From: Rhizobium mayense
GTDB taxonomy: Bacteria > Pseudomonadota > Alphaproteobacteria > Rhizobiales > Rhizobiaceae
Reading direction: 5' to 3'
DNA length: 64,000 nt
NCBI RefSeq assembly: GCF_030272705.1
Contig: NZ_JARFYM010000005.1
Span: forward strand, 186,001 to 250,000
Part shown: positions 18,165 to 26,178 of the stretch, one piece after another
Position numbering within the stretch: the stretch's first letter is position 1
Layout of the letters: the number at the start of each line of letters is the position of its first letter
The notes under the pieces: model-generated
Told to the model about the DNA's origin: nothing
The model's input: only the letters and a program-made list of their open reading frames with translations
Database searches by the model: none
Program-made: the position numbers and the translations under genes

Positions 18165-18176
18165 TGAGGAAGAGGC

Positions 18177-19271
18177 ATGATGGCTCGCAATACTGGAATT
18201 TTGGCCGATCGCGCCATTGCAGCGCTTTTCGAAGCAGGGCGGCTGACGAGCGAAAAAGAGCTGGATGTCGATCAGATCCAGCCGGCGAGCCTTGATCTTC
18301 GATTGGGCGCGCATGCTTTCCGTGTCCGTGCCAGTTTCATGCCAGGCCCTTCGCATCTGGTCGCCGACAAGCTCGACCGGCTGAAGCTGCATGTCGTCGA
18401 TCTCTCGGAAGGCGCAGTGCTGGAAACCGGCTGTGTCTATATCGTGCCGCTGATGGAGCGTCTCGACCTGCCGGCCGAGATGTCGGCCTCCGCCAACCCA
18501 AAAAGCTCGACGGGCCGCCTCGATATCTTCACCCGCGTGATTACCGACCGGGCGCAGGAGTTCGACAAGATTCCCGCCGGCTATTCCGGCCCGCTTTACC
18601 TCGAAATCAGCCCTCGCACCTTCCCGATCGTCGTACGCCGCGGTTCGCGCCTGTCGCAGATCCGCTTCCGCGTCGGCCAGGCACTGCTGAGTGAGCCGGA
18701 GCTGATGGCGCTGCATGCCAGCGAGACGCTGGTCGCCAGCAAGCAGCCGAACGTCACCGGCGGCGGCATAGCGCTCTCGATCGATCTTGCCGGCGATAAG
18801 GAAGGCCTGATCGGTTATCGCGGCAAGCATCACACGGCCGTCGTCGATGTCGACAAGAAGGCGCAGCACGATATCTTCGATTTCTGGGAACCGCTCTACA
18901 GCCGAGGCCGCACGGAACTGATCCTCGATCCGGATGAGTTCTACATCCTCGTCTCACGCGAAGCGGTCCATGTGCCGCCGCATTATGCCGCCGAAATGAC
19001 GCCCTTCGATCCCCTGGTCGGCGAATTCCGCGTTCATTACGCCGGTTTCTTCGACCCCGGCTTCGGCCATGCACCCGCCGGCGGGCGCGGCAGCCGCGCC
19101 GTGCTCGAAGTGCGCAGCCACGAAGTTCCCTTCATCCTCGAAGACGGCCAGATCGTCGGCCGCCTGGTCTACGAGCACATGCTGGAACAGCCCTCAAGCC
19201 TCTACGGCTCCGGCCTCGGCTCGAACTACCAGGCGCAGGGCCTGAAGCTGTCGAAGCACTTCCGGCTGTGA
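18177..19271 (+). CDS. dcd: 2'-deoxycytidine 5'-triphosphate deaminase (long alphaproteobacterial form)
   Basis: Converts dCTP to dUTP in thymidylate supply. The 364-residue product is about twice the usual Dcd length. The first half shows PASLDLRLGAHAFRVR and PKSSTGRLDIFTRVITD. The second half repeats dUTPase-like features (FILVS-like FYILVSREAVHVPP, and a region ending GLKLSKHF). This duplicated architecture is characteristic of rhizobia and relatives. The gene is preceded by a strong hairpin and a good ribosome site, and is followed by tRNA-Gly. Confidence 0.88.
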   Translation: MMARNTGILADRAIAALFEAGRLTSEKELDVDQIQPASLDLRLGAHAFRVRASFMPGPSHLVADKLDRLKLHVVDLSEGAVLETGCVYIVPLMERLDLPAEMSASANPKSSTGRLDIFTRVITDRAQEFDKIPAGYSGPLYLEISPRTFPIVVRRGSRLSQIRFRVGQALLSEPELMALHASETLVASKQPNVTGGGIALSIDLAGDKEGLIGYRGKHHTAVVDVDKKAQHDIFDFWEPLYSRGRTELILDPDEFYILVSREAVHVPPHYAAEMTPFDPLVGEFRVHYAGFFDPGFGHAPAGGRGSRAVLEVRSHEVPFILEDGQIVGRLVYEHMLEQPSSLYGSGLGSNYQAQGLKLSKHFRL

Positions 19272-19329
19272 TCGTCTATTTGGCGGCCTTGACAGAGGCC
19301 GCCAACTGTTGGACATCTCTGAATGTCAG

Positions 19330-19403
19330 GCGGGTGTAGCTCAATGGTAGAGCAGCAGCTTCCCAAGCTGAATACGAGGGTTCGATTCCCTTCACCCGCT
19401 CCA
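19330..19403 (+). tRNA. tRNA-Gly (anticodon CCC)
   Basis: A 74-nt cloverleaf with encoded CCA. The acceptor GCGGGTG pairs with CACCCGC, the D stem is GCTC/GAGC, the anticodon stem CAGC/GCTG closes the loop TTCCCAA, and the T arm is AGGG-TTCGATT-CCCT. The anticodon CCC reads GGG. The first anticodon-stem pair is a G-A mismatch, which is a small oddity. Confidence 0.95.
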
Positions 19404-19504
19404 AAAATCTCCGGGTATAGAACATCCGACTTCACGACGTAGAAAAATCAGTGGCAAAACCGATCCAAGAATCGGGCAGGAGATGTGCGATCGCAATGGT
19501 CACC

Positions 19505-19903
19505 TTATCTCGTGGCAAATCGCTTCTTTGCTTCGTCGGTACTCGGCATATAAAGCGAAACGGCATTGCCATCGGGGTCCCGAAACTGAAACGTCGTGTT
19601 GCCCCAGGGCATTGTCTTCAGTTCATGCACCAAGGGCACTCTGTCTTTGAGACGAGCATATTCGGCGTCGATATCGTCGACCTGAAACTCCAGAACGAGA
19701 CTGCGATTGGCGCATGGTCCGGCGCTGCCTTCCTTCCAGAGTGCAACCGTTTCCAATGAGCCAATCGCCAGTGCCGCGCCGGGCAGGACTATTTCGGCAA
19801 AGACCGGAGCCAGCCATTGCGCTTTTGCGTTAGCGATCATCTCGTAGAAAGCGACCAGTTGCTTGATGTCTGCGGTGATGATGCGGATTGAAGCGAGCTT
19901 CAT
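19505..19903 (-). CDS. VOC family (glyoxalase/bleomycin-resistance fold) protein
   Basis: This 132-residue protein has the two beta-alpha-beta-beta-beta units of the vicinal oxygen chelate fold: IRIITADIKQLVAFYEMI at the N-terminus and LEFQVDDIDAEYARLKDR, WGNTTFQFRDPDGNAVSLY at the C-terminus. The substrate cannot be told from sequence. It is transcribed away from the WYL-domain regulator at 19988, whose likely target it is. Confidence 0.85.
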   Translation of the reverse strand: MKLASIRIITADIKQLVAFYEMIANAKAQWLAPVFAEIVLPGAALAIGSLETVALWKEGSAGPCANRSLVLEFQVDDIDAEYARLKDRVPLVHELKTMPWGNTTFQFRDPDGNAVSLYMPSTDEAKKRFATR

Positions 19904-19987
19904 TGTGAATTCCTTTGTGGCAATGACAATGGAGGCGCTTGTGACACAGGGCTGTTGCCACCATTATGGCAGCAGGAGTCAGCACTT

Positions 19988-20734
19988 ATGCGTCGAGCCG
20001 ATCGCCTGTTTCAGATCATTCAAGTCCTGCGTCGCAGTACCCGGCCAGTGACTGCCGCTGCCATTGCCGAGGAACTTGAGGTCTCCAAACGAACCGTCTA
20101 CCGCGACATTGGCGATCTGATCGGCCAAAGGGTTCCGATCTCCGGCGAAGCGGGCTTCGGCTATCTGCTCGATCGCTCCTATGACATGCCGCCGCTTATG
20201 TTCACCCCCGATGAAGTTGAGGCCGTGGTATTGGGCGCACAATGGGTTGCCAATCACTCCGATACGCTCATTGCCAATGCCGCCCGCGACGTCATCACCA
20301 AAATTGAAGCTGCCGTTCCCGAAAAATTGCGGCCGTTCATCGCCGAGCCGAGCATAGGCGTGAGGCCGGGTTCGCGCCCGCCAACGGAAATCATTGACCT
20401 TGCCGACATCCGGGAAGCGATCCGTCAGAGACGTAAATTGGCGCTGCGCTATCGGGCGGAGAATGGCGAGACAACGGAACGCATTGTGTGGCCGGTCATC
20501 CTGGGCTACGCGGAGAGCCATCGGCTGCTTGTGGCCTGGTGCGAACTGAGGCAGGAGTTCCGGCACTTCCGCTGTGACAGGATCCTGGCGGCAAAACTGT
20601 GCGACGAACCCATCGGCTTGCGCATGGTCGAACTTCGCCGAAGGTGGCAGCGGTGGCGAGAGGAGACATTCGAACCGCGCCAGAATACCTCTCGCGCAGC
20701 CGAAGGTGCCAAAGACCAGGAGCTTCGGCGATAG
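19988..20734 (+). CDS. YafY-type transcriptional regulator with WYL domain
   Basis: The 248-residue product has an N-terminal DeoR-like helix-turn-helix (TAAAIAEELEVSKRTVYRDIGDL, about residues 20-45) and a C-terminal WYL domain (from about 135), with RRKLALRYRAENGE and the following RIVWPVILGYAESHRLLVAWCELR. WYL domains sense nucleic acids or nucleotide ligands in other systems. ATG 19988 gives the canonical RRADRLFQI opening. Divergence from the VOC gene suggests local regulation. Confidence 0.9.
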   Translation: MRRADRLFQIIQVLRRSTRPVTAAAIAEELEVSKRTVYRDIGDLIGQRVPISGEAGFGYLLDRSYDMPPLMFTPDEVEAVVLGAQWVANHSDTLIANAARDVITKIEAAVPEKLRPFIAEPSIGVRPGSRPPTEIIDLADIREAIRQRRKLALRYRAENGETTERIVWPVILGYAESHRLLVAWCELRQEFRHFRCDRILAAKLCDEPIGLRMVELRRRWQRWREETFEPRQNTSRAAEGAKDQELRR

Positions 20735-20813
20735 AAACGGTCGCTCTGAGCCGCAGCGGATATGGCTTCAGCGTGACATCCCATTTCAGAAAAAAGGTTA
20801 AAGGCTAAAGTGC

Positions 20814-21248
20814 ATGTCCTTCGTAACAAGATGCTTCACACCGGCTGATTATTTGGGCGCCAGGTCTCTGTGGGAAACAACCGATGGTGTCGGCTTGAGT
20901 TCGGCAGACGAAGAACATGCCATCCTCGCCTATCTGGCCCGCAATCCCGGTCTAAGCTTTGTCGCTGAAGACAAAGGAAATATCGTCGGCACCATTCTTG
21001 TGGGGCATGATGGCCGTCGCGGGCTGATCCATCATCTTGCAGTCGCGGCATCGCACAGGCGGCAGGGGATCGCGAAGAGCCTCCTCGACGCTGGGATCGC
21101 AGCTCTTCGTGAAGCGCAGATCGAAAAGTGCCACCTGTACGTCTTTGAGGACAACGCGAACGGCAGAGCGTTTTGGGAGGCCGCCGGAGCGAGCCGCCGT
21201 GTGGAGCTAGCTCTATACTCGCTTCCCGTCGCCGCGCCGCTGTCGTAG
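20814..21248 (+). CDS. GNAT family N-acetyltransferase
   Basis: The 144-residue protein has GNAT motif A with the acetyl-CoA pyrophosphate loop in LAVAASHRRQGIAKSLL (RRQGIA) and motif B near FEDNANGRAFWEAAGA. Length and composition fit single-domain GNATs such as RimI/YpeA-like enzymes. The acceptor substrate is unknown. It lies downstream of the WYL regulator on the same strand, with an 80-bp gap. Confidence 0.88.
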   Translation: MSFVTRCFTPADYLGARSLWETTDGVGLSSADEEHAILAYLARNPGLSFVAEDKGNIVGTILVGHDGRRGLIHHLAVAASHRRQGIAKSLLDAGIAALREAQIEKCHLYVFEDNANGRAFWEAAGASRRVELALYSLPVAAPLS

Positions 21249-21272
21249 TCGCCGCCTCCTATAAGCTATCCG

Positions 21273-22184
21273 CTACGTCGTCAAAAACGGCATCTCCGCT
21301 TTCAGCGTTTCAGCCAGCGCTTCGCTGAAGGCCGCGATCGGACGGGCCAGCCGGCCGGCGGGCGGACGGTGCAGGACCCAGGAGACTACTTTCGGGCGGA
21401 AATCCGGCGTGTCGATGATCTCGACTGCATCGCGCCAGGGGCTGCCGGCGAGCGCCGCCGGCGTGACGATACCGATGCCGAGACCGCGCGCGACGAGCGA
21501 CATTCTGAGATCGGCGGTCATGGCTTCGACGCCGACGTTGAACGGCAGGCGTTCGATTTCGAAACGGTGATGGATGAAGGCGCGGAAGCCGCAGCCGGTC
21601 TGGTTCATGATCCAGGGAAATCTTGAAAGCTCTTGGAGCCTCGGTGTCTTGGGAACCTCGAGCGATGGAGCCGCCACCAGAAGCACGCCATGTGTTCCAA
21701 GATTGTTTCCGACGACATCCTCGGGCGGGTGGACGCCCTCCGGCAGGCAGACCGCCACCGCATCAAGCTGGCTATGAGCGACCTGATCGACAAGCTGCGG
21801 CGACCAGCCGGAGAAAATGCGGAGCGTCAATTGCGGGAATTGGCTGCGTAGCCTATCGAGCGGCGGCGAGAGGGCCGCCTCCGAAAGATAGGGCATGACG
21901 CCGAGACGGAACTCGCCGCCGATCGTCCCGGCCGGTGAGACGCCGGCCTTCAGATCGTCCAGTGAGCGCAGCACGCGACGGCCGTGCTCGTAGGCCTCGC
22001 GTCCGGCGGCCGTCGGCTTGAGCGGCTTGGATTGCCGGTCGAGGAGGGCAATGCCGAGACTGTCCTCAAGGTTCTGCACACGACGGGTGATGCCCGGCTG
22101 GGTCAGGTTGATCCGCGCCGAGGCTGCGACGATCGATCCTGTTTCCACCACAGCGACGAATGCTTCGAGATCATGGATGTTCAT
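21273..22184 (-). CDS. LysR family transcriptional regulator
   Basis: The 303-residue protein has the LysR winged helix at residues 1-60 (LEAFVAVVETGSIVAASARINLTQ, ITRRVQNLED) and a substrate-binding-like effector domain from about 90. It is transcribed away from the MFS gene at 22286, across a 101-bp region that contains the inverted repeat CTTGC-N8-GCAAG at 22219-22236. The MFS gene is the likely target. Confidence 0.92.
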   Translation of the reverse strand: MNIHDLEAFVAVVETGSIVAASARINLTQPGITRRVQNLEDSLGIALLDRQSKPLKPTAAGREAYEHGRRVLRSLDDLKAGVSPAGTIGGEFRLGVMPYLSEAALSPPLDRLRSQFPQLTLRIFSGWSPQLVDQVAHSQLDAVAVCLPEGVHPPEDVVGNNLGTHGVLLVAAPSLEVPKTPRLQELSRFPWIMNQTGCGFRAFIHHRFEIERLPFNVGVEAMTADLRMSLVARGLGIGIVTPAALAGSPWRDAVEIIDTPDFRPKVVSWVLHRPPAGRLARPIAAFSEALAETLKAEMPFLTT

Positions 22185-22218
22185 AAGGAATCCGCATAAT
22201 CATTATCAGTTCATTTCA

Positions 22219-22236
22219 CTTGCTGCATTATGCAAG
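22219..22236. promoter_or_regulatory. inverted repeat between lysR and the MFS gene
   Basis: CTTGC, eight bases, GCAAG, midway between the divergent starts. It is a candidate LysR operator, although its even-length centre does not fit the classic T-N11-A form exactly. Confidence 0.45.
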
Positions 22237-22285
22237 AAAACGATAAACATGGCTATCGATATTAGCAAAAATTATTGGAGAGTCC

Positions 22286-23521
22286 ATGTCACCCGCGTCT
22301 GAACGCATCGCGAACAAGTTTGATGAGCTTGAAGAGGAAATACGGGAAACCGCTGCCGGTCCCTCGACTTTGCTTTTTGCCATCGCCACCGGTGTCATCA
22401 TCATCAATCTTTTCTCACCACAGACCCTTGTCGGCGTCATCGGTCCATCGCTCGGCTTTTCTGAAAACGGCGCCGGCCTCGTCGCCATGGCATCGTTGCT
22501 GGGTTATGCCGCCGGCCTCTTCTTCCTCGTGCCGCTTGCCGATCTCGTCGAGAACCGCCGGCTGGTGCTGCGCATGCTCGTCTCCGCCCTGGTCGCAGCC
22601 GTCGCCGCCGCCTTCGCGCCGACCGGCTGGAGCCTGCTCGTCTTTCTCTTCCTGCTCGGTGCGGCCTGTTCCGCCATTCAGATCCTGGTGCCGATCGCTG
22701 CGGCCATGACGCCGCCGGAACATCGCGGTCGGGTGATCGGAAACGTCATGAGCGGTCTGATGGTCGGCATTTTGCTGTCGCGGCCCCTGGCCAGTCTGGT
22801 CGCCGACTTCTGGGGCTGGCGGAGCTTCTATGCGGTCAGCGCCGCGGCACTCGCCGTGCTGACGGCCGTTCTTGCGCTCCGATTGCCGGAACGGCGGCCA
22901 TTGATAAGCTCCAGCTACGTCAGCTTGATCGCCTCGCTCTGGCACCTCTTGCGCAATGAGCCGGTGCTGCGGATACGGGCCGTCACGGCCGCGTTGGTGA
23001 TGGCGAGTTTCAGCCTATTCTGGACCGCGGTCGCGCTGCGACTGGCGCAGCCGCCATTCTCCTTAGGCCAAGCCGGCATCGCCCTGTTCGCCCTTGTCGG
23101 AGCCGGCGGCGCGGCGGCGACCTCGCCCTTCGGGCGGATGGGCGATCGGGGATGGACGCGGGTGGCGACCACAGCCTCGCATCTGATCTTGATCGGCGCC
23201 ATGGCGCTGTCCGCATGGGCAGGTGAGGCTACGACCAGCCAATCCGCGATTTGCCTGGTGCTGCTCGGCGCCGGTGCCGTGATGCTCGATGTCGGTGTTA
23301 CCGGCGATCAGACATTGGGCCGCAGGGCGATCAATCTACTGCGGCCGGAAGCGCGCGGCCGCATCAACGGGCTGTTCGTCGGCATCTTCTTTTTGGGCGG
23401 CGCCGTCGGCTCGGCCCTGGCGGGAACGGCCTGGAGCTGGGGCGGCTGGACCGCCGTCTGTGCCGCCGGCGCAGTTTTCGGAGCTGCGGCACTTCTCAGC
23501 GGTCTTGCCACAAGGACCTGA
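22286..23521 (+). CDS. MFS transporter
   Basis: The 411-residue protein has about 12 predicted membrane segments, starting near residue 30 (LLFAIATGVIIINLFS). Between segments 2 and 3 it has the loop VPLADLVENRRLVL, a variant of the MFS motif A. It resembles drug/metabolite efflux members of the major facilitator superfamily. The start has GGAGAG six bases upstream. The divergent LysR gene probably controls it; the substrate is unknown. Confidence 0.9.
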   Translation: MSPASERIANKFDELEEEIRETAAGPSTLLFAIATGVIIINLFSPQTLVGVIGPSLGFSENGAGLVAMASLLGYAAGLFFLVPLADLVENRRLVLRMLVSALVAAVAAAFAPTGWSLLVFLFLLGAACSAIQILVPIAAAMTPPEHRGRVIGNVMSGLMVGILLSRPLASLVADFWGWRSFYAVSAAALAVLTAVLALRLPERRPLISSSYVSLIASLWHLLRNEPVLRIRAVTAALVMASFSLFWTAVALRLAQPPFSLGQAGIALFALVGAGGAAATSPFGRMGDRGWTRVATTASHLILIGAMALSAWAGEATTSQSAICLVLLGAGAVMLDVGVTGDQTLGRRAINLLRPEARGRINGLFVGIFFLGGAVGSALAGTAWSWGGWTAVCAAGAVFGAAALLSGLATRT

Positions 23522-23628
23522 CCTTCCTGCGGCCGGAATGTTCGTAACGGGTGACACGATGAGCTTGTCCGTTAGTCGGAGTGGCTCTGTCCGGGTTGTG
23601 GTGGTAGACTGACATACGGGAGGCGCCC

Positions 23629-25410
23629 ATGAGCGAGGCCCGGAAGATAGCGGCGATCCTAGTCTCGGATGTGGTTGGTTACAGCCGGCTCGCGGGCGCG
23701 GACGAGGATCGCATCTTGGCGCGGCTGCGCGCTTTGCGCAGCGATCTTATCGACCCCACGATCGCCGTGTATCACGGCCGCGTGGTCAAGCGTACCGGGG
23801 ACGGCAGTCTTGTAGAGTTTCGCAGCGTTGTCGATGCCGTGCGTTGCGCCATTGAGGTGCAGAACAGCATGATCGAGCGCAATGCCGGCCTCCCTGCTGA
23901 GCGGCGGATCGAGTTCCGCGTCGGCATTCATCTAGGCGACGTCGTCGAAGAAAGCGACGGCGATCTTATGGGTGATGGCGTCAATATTGCTGCCCGCCTG
24001 CAAGGAATTTGTGATCCCGGCGGCATCTGCCTCTCCGAACAGGCGTACTGGCAGGTCAAGGCAAGGCTTGACCTCGCGATCAACGATCGTGGCGACCTGC
24101 AGCTCAAGAACATCATCGAGCCAGTCCACGTCTATTCTCTGCTGGTCGGTATTCCTGCCCAGGTAAAGCCCGCAACTCCCGCGGGCAGTGCAGGGCCGGA
24201 AAAGACTTCAACGTGCCTTACGCTGCCCGACAAACCCTCAATTGCGGTCCTGCCCTTCCAGAACATGAGCGGTGACCCGGAGCAGGAGTATTTTGCCGAC
24301 GGTATGGTGGAAGACATCATCACCGGGTTGTCGCGGATCAAATGGCTGTTCGTGATCGCGCGAAACTCGAGCTTTGTCTACAAGGGAAAAGCCGTGGATG
24401 TCCGGCAGGTCGGACGCGAGCTCGGTGTGCGCTACGTCTTGGAGGGAGGCGTGCGCAAGGCGGGGAACCGATTGCGCATTACCGCCCAGCTTGTCGAAGC
24501 CGAGACTGGAACGCATCTGTGGGCAGACCGGTACGACGGCGCGTGGGAGGATATCTTCGACCTGCAGGACCAGATCACTGAAAAGGTGGTGGGCATCGTC
24601 GAGCCGAGCCTGCAGCGATCGGAGATCGAACGTGCGCGGCAAAAGCGCCCCGAAAACCTCGACGCCTATGACCTCTATCTGCGTGCCGTCCCCCACATGG
24701 CAGCCGTGATGCCCGCCGACGCCAAGATCGCTGCCGGGCTTTTGCAGGATGCACTGGGCCTGGACCCAAACTACGCCGCTGCCCATGCGCGCCTTGCCTG
24801 GTGCCACGAGATTTTCTTCACGCGGGGCGGCTTCAGCGAGGCCGACAAGGTCGCCGGGATCGGGCACGCGCGCTCCGTGATTGCGAGCGGCACCGACGAC
24901 GCATCGGCGTTGGCCATCGCCGCCTTTGTGATCTTTATGCTGGGCAAGGAGCAAGATGCGGCATTGAACTCCGTGGAGCGCGCGCTGTCGCTGAATTCCT
25001 CCTGCGCTACTGCACTCTACTTCGGTTCCCTCATCTACGCCTTCGCCGGTCAAGACGCTAAAGCGACCTCCAATGCCGAACGCGCGCTAAGGCTCAGCCC
25101 ATTCGACCCCATGGCTTTTGCAGCACATTTGGCGCTGGGAGCAGCGGCCGTCCAGCGGAAGCGATACGACGAGGCGGTATCGCATTGCGCGAGGGCCGCT
25201 CAGGCAAATCCGCTATTCAGTACGCTTTATTTCTTTCAGGCCGCTTCATTGGCGCTCGCTGGCCGCCAGGAGGAAGCGCGGCCGGTCGTGCAGCGATTGC
25301 TCGAACTGGAACCGGGATTCCGGCTTCGCGTGTTCTTCGAACTGGGGATGGTGCGGGCAATCGCCGACAGGTTTGCGGACGGTGCGCGCATGTTGGGTTT
25401 GCCCGAGTAG
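23629..25410 (+). CDS. class III adenylate/guanylate cyclase fused to TolB-like and TPR domains
   Basis: The 593-residue protein has three parts. Residues 1-175 form a class III nucleotide cyclase domain with the metal aspartate in ILVSDVVGYSRL, GRVVKRTGDGSLVEF and FRVGIHLGDVVEE, ending MGDGVNIAARL. Residues about 200-345 match a TolB/FlgO-like domain (KPSIAVLPFQNMSGDPEQEYFADG). The remaining part holds tetratricopeptide repeats. Families like this are strongly expanded in rhizobia. No membrane segment is evident, so it is probably cytoplasmic. The trigger is unknown. Confidence 0.9.
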   Translation: MSEARKIAAILVSDVVGYSRLAGADEDRILARLRALRSDLIDPTIAVYHGRVVKRTGDGSLVEFRSVVDAVRCAIEVQNSMIERNAGLPAERRIEFRVGIHLGDVVEESDGDLMGDGVNIAARLQGICDPGGICLSEQAYWQVKARLDLAINDRGDLQLKNIIEPVHVYSLLVGIPAQVKPATPAGSAGPEKTSTCLTLPDKPSIAVLPFQNMSGDPEQEYFADGMVEDIITGLSRIKWLFVIARNSSFVYKGKAVDVRQVGRELGVRYVLEGGVRKAGNRLRITAQLVEAETGTHLWADRYDGAWEDIFDLQDQITEKVVGIVEPSLQRSEIERARQKRPENLDAYDLYLRAVPHMAAVMPADAKIAAGLLQDALGLDPNYAAAHARLAWCHEIFFTRGGFSEADKVAGIGHARSVIASGTDDASALAIAAFVIFMLGKEQDAALNSVERALSLNSSCATALYFGSLIYAFAGQDAKATSNAERALRLSPFDPMAFAAHLALGAAAVQRKRYDEAVSHCARAAQANPLFSTLYFFQAASLALAGRQEEARPVVQRLLELEPGFRLRVFFELGMVRAIADRFADGARMLGLPE

Positions 25411-25506
25411 CCGGCTTGCCAGAGAATTCCTCAATAATACCTTTCTTCCTTCAGGTTGCTGCCAGACATTCGTGCCAGAAGATCCGCAAAACTGGAATGG
25501 AAGCCA

Positions 25507-26094
25507 ATGCTCAACGTTGCGTGGTTTTACAAATTGAGGGCGATCTTCACGCGCGGTGCGTTGAAGATTTCCCGCCACACGAAGGTGCCGCTCAGCGCGA
25601 TGATCATCTGGAAGGATGGTAGAGTCAGCATTGGGCCAAAGGCCTTTCTCCGCAAGGGTATCGTCATCGATGCCCAACGCGGCAGCATCGATCTCGGCCG
25701 GAGTGTCTCCCTCAATGACTATGTCATTCTGCTCGGACGCGGCGGCATCACGATCGGCAACGACGTGCGGATCGCCGCCCATGCCATGGTGGTTTCGTTC
25801 GACCATAATTTCGAAGATCCGAACCAGCCCATTCGTATGCAGGGCGTGGCCAAGAAGCCGGTCGTCATTGAGGACGATGTCTGGATCGGCGCCGGAGCGA
25901 AAATCCTGGGCGGCTCCCATATATCTAAAGGATGCGTCATCGGCGCAAATTCCGTCGTCAAGGGGAAGACTGAGCCCCATGGCATCTATGTCGGCGCTCC
26001 CGCAAGGCTGATCCGGCGGCGAGGCGAAACGGGCAAAGTCAGACACGCCAATGTCCAACCGCTGCCTGTCCCCAAAAGAAAAGCGGACCGGTAG
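25507..26094 (+). CDS. hexapeptide-repeat acyltransferase (left-handed beta-helix)
   Basis: The 195-residue product shows many hexapeptide repeats (IDLGRS, ITIGND, VVIEDDVWIGAGAKILGG, CVIGANSVVKG) ending in GIYVGAPARLIRRR. This is the pattern of NodL/LacA/WcaF-type O-acetyltransferases that modify sugars. The catalytic histidine is probably in SFDHNFEDP. ATG 25507 follows GGAAG; the longer frame adds a tail without support. It is isolated, with a bidirectional terminator after it, so the target sugar or polysaccharide is unknown. Confidence 0.9.
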   Translation: MLNVAWFYKLRAIFTRGALKISRHTKVPLSAMIIWKDGRVSIGPKAFLRKGIVIDAQRGSIDLGRSVSLNDYVILLGRGGITIGNDVRIAAHAMVVSFDHNFEDPNQPIRMQGVAKKPVVIEDDVWIGAGAKILGGSHISKGCVIGANSVVKGKTEPHGIYVGAPARLIRRRGETGKVRHANVQPLPVPKRKADR

Positions 26095-26106
26095 GCTCCC
26101 TCAAAC

Positions 26107-26147
26107 AAACAGGCGGGATGCGTTGAACACATCCCGCCTGTTTTTTT
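26107..26147. terminator. bidirectional rho-independent terminator
   Basis: AAACAGGCGGGATG at 26107-26120 pairs with CATCCCGCCTGTTT, with T runs on both strands. It serves the acetyltransferase gene on the left and the chemoreceptor gene on the right, whose stops face each other. Confidence 0.9.
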
Positions 26148-26178
26148 GTCGAGTTATCGCACCAAGCAGTGGCGCGGC

